A stretch of 64,000 nucleotides of DNA, from assembly GCA_034120015.1 (NCBI GenBank), contig JAXEIF010000029.1, positions 171,544-235,543 of the forward strand, read 5' to 3'. Below are positions 62,396 through 64,000 of the stretch, in pieces. The first letter of the stretch is position 1. Each line of letters begins with the position of its first letter. The translations under genes and the position numbers were made by a program. Below the pieces are notes generated by a model, which ran no database searches, was not told the origin of the DNA, and saw nothing but the letters and a program-made list of their open reading frames with translations. Source of the DNA: CALXOJ01 sp034120015 (GTDB taxonomy: Bacteria > Spirochaetota > Spirochaetia > JAFGXN01).

Positions 62396-63220
62396 TCAGA
62401 ATGAACTGCGGGACAGCGGCAGTTCGATATAAGATCCGTCCGGCATGTATGTTTTCTTTTCGCCTTCAATCAAAAACTGAACTGCTGAGACGGTCGGAAA
62501 CTGGGTTGCCGTATACACGATCTGAGCCAGCTGGGCTTCCGTTCCTTCGCGTCCGTTTGAATTAAACATAAATGCTTCGTTAAAATTGATGGTTGCAATG
62601 CCCGTATTGATTTTTATGGAAAGAATTTTTGTTTTATCGGGAATCATTGTCACCAGATTTCGTGAAAGTTCCGAAACATTCGGTCCGTAAAGAAGTGTGT
62701 TGAGCGTTTGAGTCAGCGGAGAAGATTCGTAGGAAATACGGCGAATGACGGGAACGATTTCCACCGATTCGGTTGATTCACTGTACCGGACAAAAAAGAG
62801 CTGTTTTTCTTCCGTTTTGATTTGAGGGGTAATCGGATTGGTTTTCGTATCCGGACGCCGCTCCGGCTTCGGTGTTTGCTGTGTTTCTGTTTTTTGGCTG
62901 ACGGGCTGTTGCGGCTCGGGAGCCTTTTCCGGAGCCGGCTTCGGTGTTTCTTCCGTCCTGACAACCGTGACAGAGGGTTCTTCGGGTATAGGAGTTTCCT
63001 CAGACGGTTCTCCGATAGCAGGTTCCCCGGCGGCAGTTTCGGTCGGTTCATCGATCGGATTTCTGTCTGTATTTGACCTGTCGACTCCGATGTTGTCTTT
63101 AAAGTAATAGGCGCCCACACCGATCACCAGAAGTATGCTCAGGACGGCAATCAGACCTTTTGTGGTTTTTTCTTCGTTTTTCTTTTTTCGTGTTTTGCGT
63201 TTTTTCCGGGAAACTGCCAT
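62396..63220 (-). CDS. Membrane-anchored GerMN-domain protein
   Basis: 274 residues: a very basic N-terminus (K-K-R-K-T-R-K-K-K), one transmembrane helix (about 22-42), a Pro/Glu/Thr-rich linker of about 100 residues, and a C-terminal GerMN domain (about 135-265) with SSPLTQTLNTLLYGP, GIATINFNEAF and EAQLAQIVYTATQFPTVSAVQFLIEG. GerMN domains occur in the spore protein GerM and in diverse envelope proteins; in a non-sporing spirochaete a periplasmic, cell-wall related role is inferred. There is no Shine-Dalgarno sequence before the ATG, and a TAATAT at 63232-63227 lies 6 bases upstream of it, hinting at a leaderless mRNA. An A14 tract (minus strand) lies 18 bases upstream. Confidence 0.8.
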   Translation of the reverse strand: MAVSRKKRKTRKKKNEEKTTKGLIAVLSILLVIGVGAYYFKDNIGVDRSNTDRNPIDEPTETAAGEPAIGEPSEETPIPEEPSVTVVRTEETPKPAPEKAPEPQQPVSQKTETQQTPKPERRPDTKTNPITPQIKTEEKQLFFVRYSESTESVEIVPVIRRISYESSPLTQTLNTLLYGPNVSELSRNLVTMIPDKTKILSIKINTGIATINFNEAFMFNSNGREGTEAQLAQIVYTATQFPTVSAVQFLIEGEKKTYMPDGSYIELPLSRSSF

Positions 63221-63237
63221 AAAAAGATATTATCAAA

Positions 63238-63251
63238 TTTTTTTTTTTTTT
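63238..63251 (+). repeat. T14 homopolymer between divergent genes
   Basis: Fourteen T in a row in the 74-base gap between the GerMN gene and ptsI, 8 bases before the ptsI -35. Such tracts can change length by slippage. Confidence 0.85.
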
Positions 63252-63259
63252 GCTATCAT

Positions 63260-63288
63260 TTGACACTATAATAAAAGTATTTTATTAT
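63260..63288 (+). promoter_or_regulatory. Promoter of ptsI
   Basis: TTGACA at 63260-63265 and TATTAT at 63283-63288, spacing 17, placing the start on or next to the ATG at 63295. A TATAAT at 63267-63272 inside the spacer could be an alternative -10 with a T-rich upstream region, and would allow use of AGGA (63289-63292) as ribosome binding site. Confidence 0.7.
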
Positions 63289-63294
63289 AGGAAC

Positions 63295-64000
63295 ATGAAA
63301 GAAATATACGGAATTCCCGTTTCCGCGGGAATTGCTATCGGTACCGTGTGGATCTATGATTCGCAAACGGTTCAGCTGCCTCATTATACGATTCCTCCCG
63401 AGAAAGTTGCCTCGGAAGAAAAACGTTTCGAGAAGGCCGTCGCGGCTTCCAAGAAAGATTTGGAAAAAATCCGCAATACGCTGACAAATCAAAGCGGATC
63501 GATGGAATCGCTGATGATTGATTCACACCTGCTGATGCTGGAGGATCCCGAGTTGCGTGTCCGGATTTTAAACGGAATCCGGGACGGGAAAAATGCGGAA
63601 TGGGCATTGGGAGAGGCTTCCGATTTCTTTATTCAGATGCTGAATCAGTCGGGCGACCAGTATTTAAAAGAGCGTGCGCTTGACATCAGCGATATTACAA
63701 AACGTCTCCTTCGAAAAATGAATTCGAAAGGGTCGGCAGAAGATCAGAATCCGCTGGCTTTTTTGCCGGATGACTGCATTCTTGTCAGCCGAAATCTTCT
63801 GCCTTCCGATACGCTGGCAATGGATAAGCGGAAAGTAAAAGGATTTGTTACCGAAATGGGCGGACGGACTTCTCATACGGCAATTCTGGCACGTGCTTTC
63901 GAAATTCCTGCCGTGGTCGGAGTCCGCGGTGTTTTGAAAAATGTTTCCAACGGTATGAAGGTCATTGTCGACGGTAACCGCGGCGTGCTGATTCCCAATC
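63295..64000 (+). CDS. ptsI: PTS Enzyme I, 3' end cut by the window edge
   Basis: 235 codons are visible of an expected 570-590. The N-terminal MKEIYGIPVSAGIAIG and the phospho-His site G-G-R-T-S-H-T-A-I-L-A-R (about residue 186) are intact, followed by EIPAVVG. Enzyme I takes phosphate from PEP and passes it to HPr. Whether this cell uses it for sugar import or only for regulation cannot be told, because no HPr or sugar-specific EII gene is in the window. No stop codon interrupts the visible part. Confidence 0.95.
   Translation, partial: MKEIYGIPVSAGIAIGTVWIYDSQTVQLPHYTIPPEKVASEEKRFEKAVAASKKDLEKIRNTLTNQSGSMESLMIDSHLLMLEDPELRVRILNGIRDGKNAEWALGEASDFFIQMLNQSGDQYLKERALDISDITKRLLRKMNSKGSAEDQNPLAFLPDDCILVSRNLLPSDTLAMDKRKVKGFVTEMGGRTSHTAILARAFEIPAVVGVRGVLKNVSNGMKVIVDGNRGVLIPN

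Noticed and set aside
1..64000. CRISPR arrays, insertion sequences, prophage genes, rRNA operons
   Set aside because: No regular spaced repeats, transposase or integrase motifs, phage structural genes or rRNA-like stretches were seen.

Overview
The window looks like chromosomal DNA of a diderm spirochaete, most likely Treponema or a close relative. The evidence is: a GlgA of the Treponema type; the order rpmG, tRNA-Trp, secE, nusG, rplK, rplA, rplJ, rplL, rpoB, rpoC, rpsL, rpsG; tuf placed directly before rpsJ with no fusA between rpsG and tuf; many lipoprotein signal peptides; and an outer-membrane-type beta-barrel protein. This assignment is inference from gene order and protein character, since no search was possible. 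No phage, insertion sequence, CRISPR array or rRNA gene was seen.

Layout. 1-2805: a truncated lipoprotein and a multi-Ig-domain lipoprotein. 2953-3026: a tRNA with CAU anticodon. 3098-7424: glgA, a methyltransferase, a DUF2156 protein and argH, in one tightly spaced operon. 7462-15220: two tandem paralogous GH29 (alpha-L-fucosidase family) lipoproteins, then a Big_2-domain lipoprotein. 15388-17112 (minus): a Na+/phosphate symporter family protein with a PhoU-like tail, divergent from a long-form PRPP synthetase and an FGGY kinase (17259-19687). 19783-46896: tRNA-Thr, then an almost unbroken 27 kb informational superoperon (rpmG, tRNA-Trp, secE, nusG, L11/L1/L10/L7-L12, rpoB, rpoC, rpsL, rpsG, tuf, the S10, spc and alpha ribosomal clusters with secY and rpoA, ending at rplQ). 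46979-48841: an outer-membrane barrel protein. 48929-59174: six consecutive GH16-family lipoproteins, the first interrupted by an in-frame TAG. 59267-62376: rny, a YmdB phosphodiesterase and tlyA. 62396-63220 (minus): a GerMN protein. 63295 to the end: ptsI, cut by the window edge.

How it fits together. The housekeeping core (transcription, translation, secretion) is flanked by two blocks of predicted lipid-anchored carbohydrate-active enzymes: GH29 on one side and GH16 on the other. Together with a putative surface barrel protein, glycogen synthase, a sugar kinase and PTS Enzyme I, this suggests a cell that degrades fucose-bearing and beta-linked polysaccharides at its surface. Nine of the eleven lipoproteins share an unusual Cys-Pro mature N-terminus. 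Eleven promoter-like -35/-10 pairs, nearly all with 17 bp spacing, and a set of hairpin terminators can be read from the sequence. Several promoters place the predicted transcription start on the initiation codon, suggesting leaderless mRNAs for glgA and the barrel protein, and possibly ptsI.
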